5,739 nt of DNA from Sulfuritalea sp. (GTDB taxonomy: Bacteria; Pseudomonadota; Gammaproteobacteria; Burkholderiales; Rhodocyclaceae). The translations under genes were made by a program, and so were the position numbers. How positions within the stretch are numbered: the first letter of the stretch is position 1; each line of letters starts with the position of its first letter. A model generated the notes under the pieces. That model was not told the origin of the DNA. It saw nothing but the letters and a program-made list of their open reading frames with translations, and searched no databases. Positions 4,605-5,739 of the stretch are shown here, piece after piece. The DNA is taken from assembly GCA_022843505.1 (NCBI GenBank), contig JALHNN010000197.1:1-5739 (forward strand). The letters are read 5' to 3'.

Positions 4605-5513
4605 ATGGATCGCGCCGCCGAGATGACTGCTTTCGTTCGAACCGTGGAAACCGGCGGCTTTTCTGCTGCGGCGCGTCAATTAGGTCTGACGCCCTCGGCC
4701 CTGTCGAAACTGGTGACCCGACTCGAAGACCGGCTCGGTGCCCGCCTGCTCCAGCGCACCACGCGACGGGTACAGCTCACCGCCGAAGGCGAGGCCTTCT
4801 ATGCCCGCGCCCGCCCCATCCTCAAGGCCATGGACGAGGCCGAGGCGGAGGTGGCGGAAGCCGGTGCCAGCCCGCGCGGCCAGTTGCGCCTGTTCTGCGG
4901 TTCGACTTTCGGCATGCACCAGCTGGCGCCGGCGATTCCGCGTTTCCAGGCGCGCCATCCGGCGGTCGCCATCGATATCACGATCAGCGACGAGCGCCTG
5001 GACATGATGCAGGAGGGCTTCGATCTCGCCATCCGCATCGGGCCGCTGGAAGAGTCCTCGCTGGTGGCGCGCCGCATCTGTAACCTGGAGCGGGTGATCT
5101 GCGCCTCGCCCGCCTACCTCGAGCGCCACGGCACGCCGCGCACGCCGGACGACCTGCAGCAGCACAACTGCCTGTGGATCACCAGCCTGCCCGCCCTGCG
5201 ACGCTGGCCCTTCGATACGGATGACGGCATACGGGTGGTCAATGTCGAGGGCAATGTCGTCACCAACAATGCCGAGACGGTGCTGCAGCTGGCCGTGGCC
5301 GGCGTCGGCATCACCCGGCTGTCGGACGTGGTGGTGGCCGAGGCGATACGTGCCGGCAGTCTGGTACCGATACTCGCCGACTGGCACCACGTCGAACCGG
5401 TGCCCCTGTTCGCCACCTATCCGAGCGGTCGCAACCTGTCGCCCAAGGTACGCGCCATGGTCGATTTCCTGGTCGAGGAATTCGGCGGCGCGCCCTGGCG
5501 CAAGCCGCGATGA
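4605..5513 (+). CDS. LysR-family transcriptional regulator
   Basis: A 302-residue regulator of usual LysR length. The N-terminal winged helix-turn-helix covers about residues 1-62: MTAFVRTVETGGFSAAARQL, then TPSALSKLVTRLEDRLGARLL and QRTTRRVQLTAEGEAFY, all standard. A linker helix follows (about 63-88), then the two-lobed periplasmic-binding-like effector domain from about 92, with RGQLRLFCGSTFG, DITISDERLDMMQEGFDLAIRIG, a NNAETVLQLAVAGVGITRL segment and a C-terminal SGRNLSPKVRAMVDFLVEEF. The wording resembles the CrgA/AaeR-like subgroup; the ligand is unknown. Start ATG 4605 gives the usual MDR...M-x-F opening; ATG 4623 is the alternative. It has no clear ribosome site. It is divergent from the small gene and 33 bp ahead of rlmI with no terminator between, so read-through into rlmI is likely. 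Confidence 0.95.
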   Translation: MDRAAEMTAFVRTVETGGFSAAARQLGLTPSALSKLVTRLEDRLGARLLQRTTRRVQLTAEGEAFYARARPILKAMDEAEAEVAEAGASPRGQLRLFCGSTFGMHQLAPAIPRFQARHPAVAIDITISDERLDMMQEGFDLAIRIGPLEESSLVARRICNLERVICASPAYLERHGTPRTPDDLQQHNCLWITSLPALRRWPFDTDDGIRVVNVEGNVVTNNAETVLQLAVAGVGITRLSDVVVAEAIRAGSLVPILADWHHVEPVPLFATYPSGRNLSPKVRAMVDFLVEEFGGAPWRKPR

Positions 5514-5546
5514 GTCGCGAAGCGTAATTCACCTGAGGCCATCGCC

Positions 5547-5739
5547 ATGCCCGTACTGAGCCTGCATCCCGGCAAGGAAAAATCCCTGCTGCGCCGCCAT
5601 CCCTGGATCTTTTCCGGGGCAGTTGCCCGCCTCGAAGGCCGGGCGCGACCGGGCGACACGGTCGACATCGTTTCCGCCGAGGGGCGGCCGCTGGCGCGCG
5701 CGGCCTGGAGCCCGGCCTCGCAGATCCGCGCCCGGGTCT
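5547..5739 (+). CDS. rlmI: 23S rRNA m5C1962 methyltransferase RlmI, N-terminal part (partial)
   Basis: The first 64 residues of a gene cut by the window edge. They read MPVLSLHPGKEKSLLRRHPW, then IFSGAVARLEG, PGDTVDIV and a WSPASQIRARV end. This is nearly motif-for-motif the PUA-type RNA-binding N-domain of RlmI, which methylates C1962 of 23S rRNA with S-adenosylmethionine. The catalytic Rossmann domain lies outside the window, so the exact family member is inferred from the N-domain. ATG 5547 is supported by TGAGG at 5534-5538, eight bases upstream. The gene probably shares a transcript with the LysR gene or has a promoter within its 3' end. Confidence 0.9.
   Translation, partial: MPVLSLHPGKEKSLLRRHPWIFSGAVARLEGRARPGDTVDIVSAEGRPLARAAWSPASQIRARV

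Noticed and set aside
4309..4626. A 105-codon plus-strand open frame across the small gene and spacer
   Set aside because: It runs through the AT-rich regulatory spacer and into the LysR gene out of frame; the minus-strand gene has a ribosome site, a terminator and a conserved repeated motif.
4680..5390. A 236-codon minus-strand open frame inside the LysR gene
   Set aside because: Shadow of the LysR coding frame; no ribosome site and low-complexity composition.

Overview
The window looks like ordinary chromosomal sequence from a GC-rich proteobacterium. The PurT and RlmI sequences resemble their gamma-proteobacterial counterparts closely, and the NusG-domain-II/Gx pair and the overall style fit a betaproteobacterium, perhaps Rhodocyclales-like. 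That placement is inference from protein style and base composition, not from a search. There is no sign of phage, insertion sequence, CRISPR array, tRNA or rRNA. Coding density is high, with several overlapping genes.

Layout. At 1-1271 (+) lie the 3' end of a NusG-domain-II protein, an overlapping Gx-family membrane protein, and a LON-substrate-binding-domain protein whose GTG start overlaps the previous stop (GTGA). At 1229-3543 (-) is a two-gene unit, purT then mutY, again joined by GTGA; the mutY 3' end runs 43 bp into the convergent LON-domain gene. At 3603-4106 (+) a flavin reductase-family gene is divergent from purT across a 59-bp gap. At 4207-4485 (-) a 92-residue protein of unknown function carries two copies of the peptide LFSWNPQ; its 3' region ends in a strong minus-strand intrinsic terminator. 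At 4605-5513 (+) is a LysR-type regulator, divergent from the small gene across a 119-bp AT-rich spacer full of inverted repeats. At 5547 to the edge is the start of rlmI.

How the genes relate. Most are housekeeping: purine formylation (purT), repair of A:8-oxoG mispairs (mutY), 23S rRNA methylation (rlmI) and flavin reduction. The NusG-II/Gx pair is a known but poorly understood association, often near flavin-carrying redox proteins. The part most likely to hold something undescribed is 4120-4605: the doubled-motif small protein, its structured 3' region with an anti-Shine-Dalgarno-like tract, and the divergent regulator with repeated CAACAWT boxes. A plausible but untested reading is that the LysR protein controls both itself and the small gene from this spacer.
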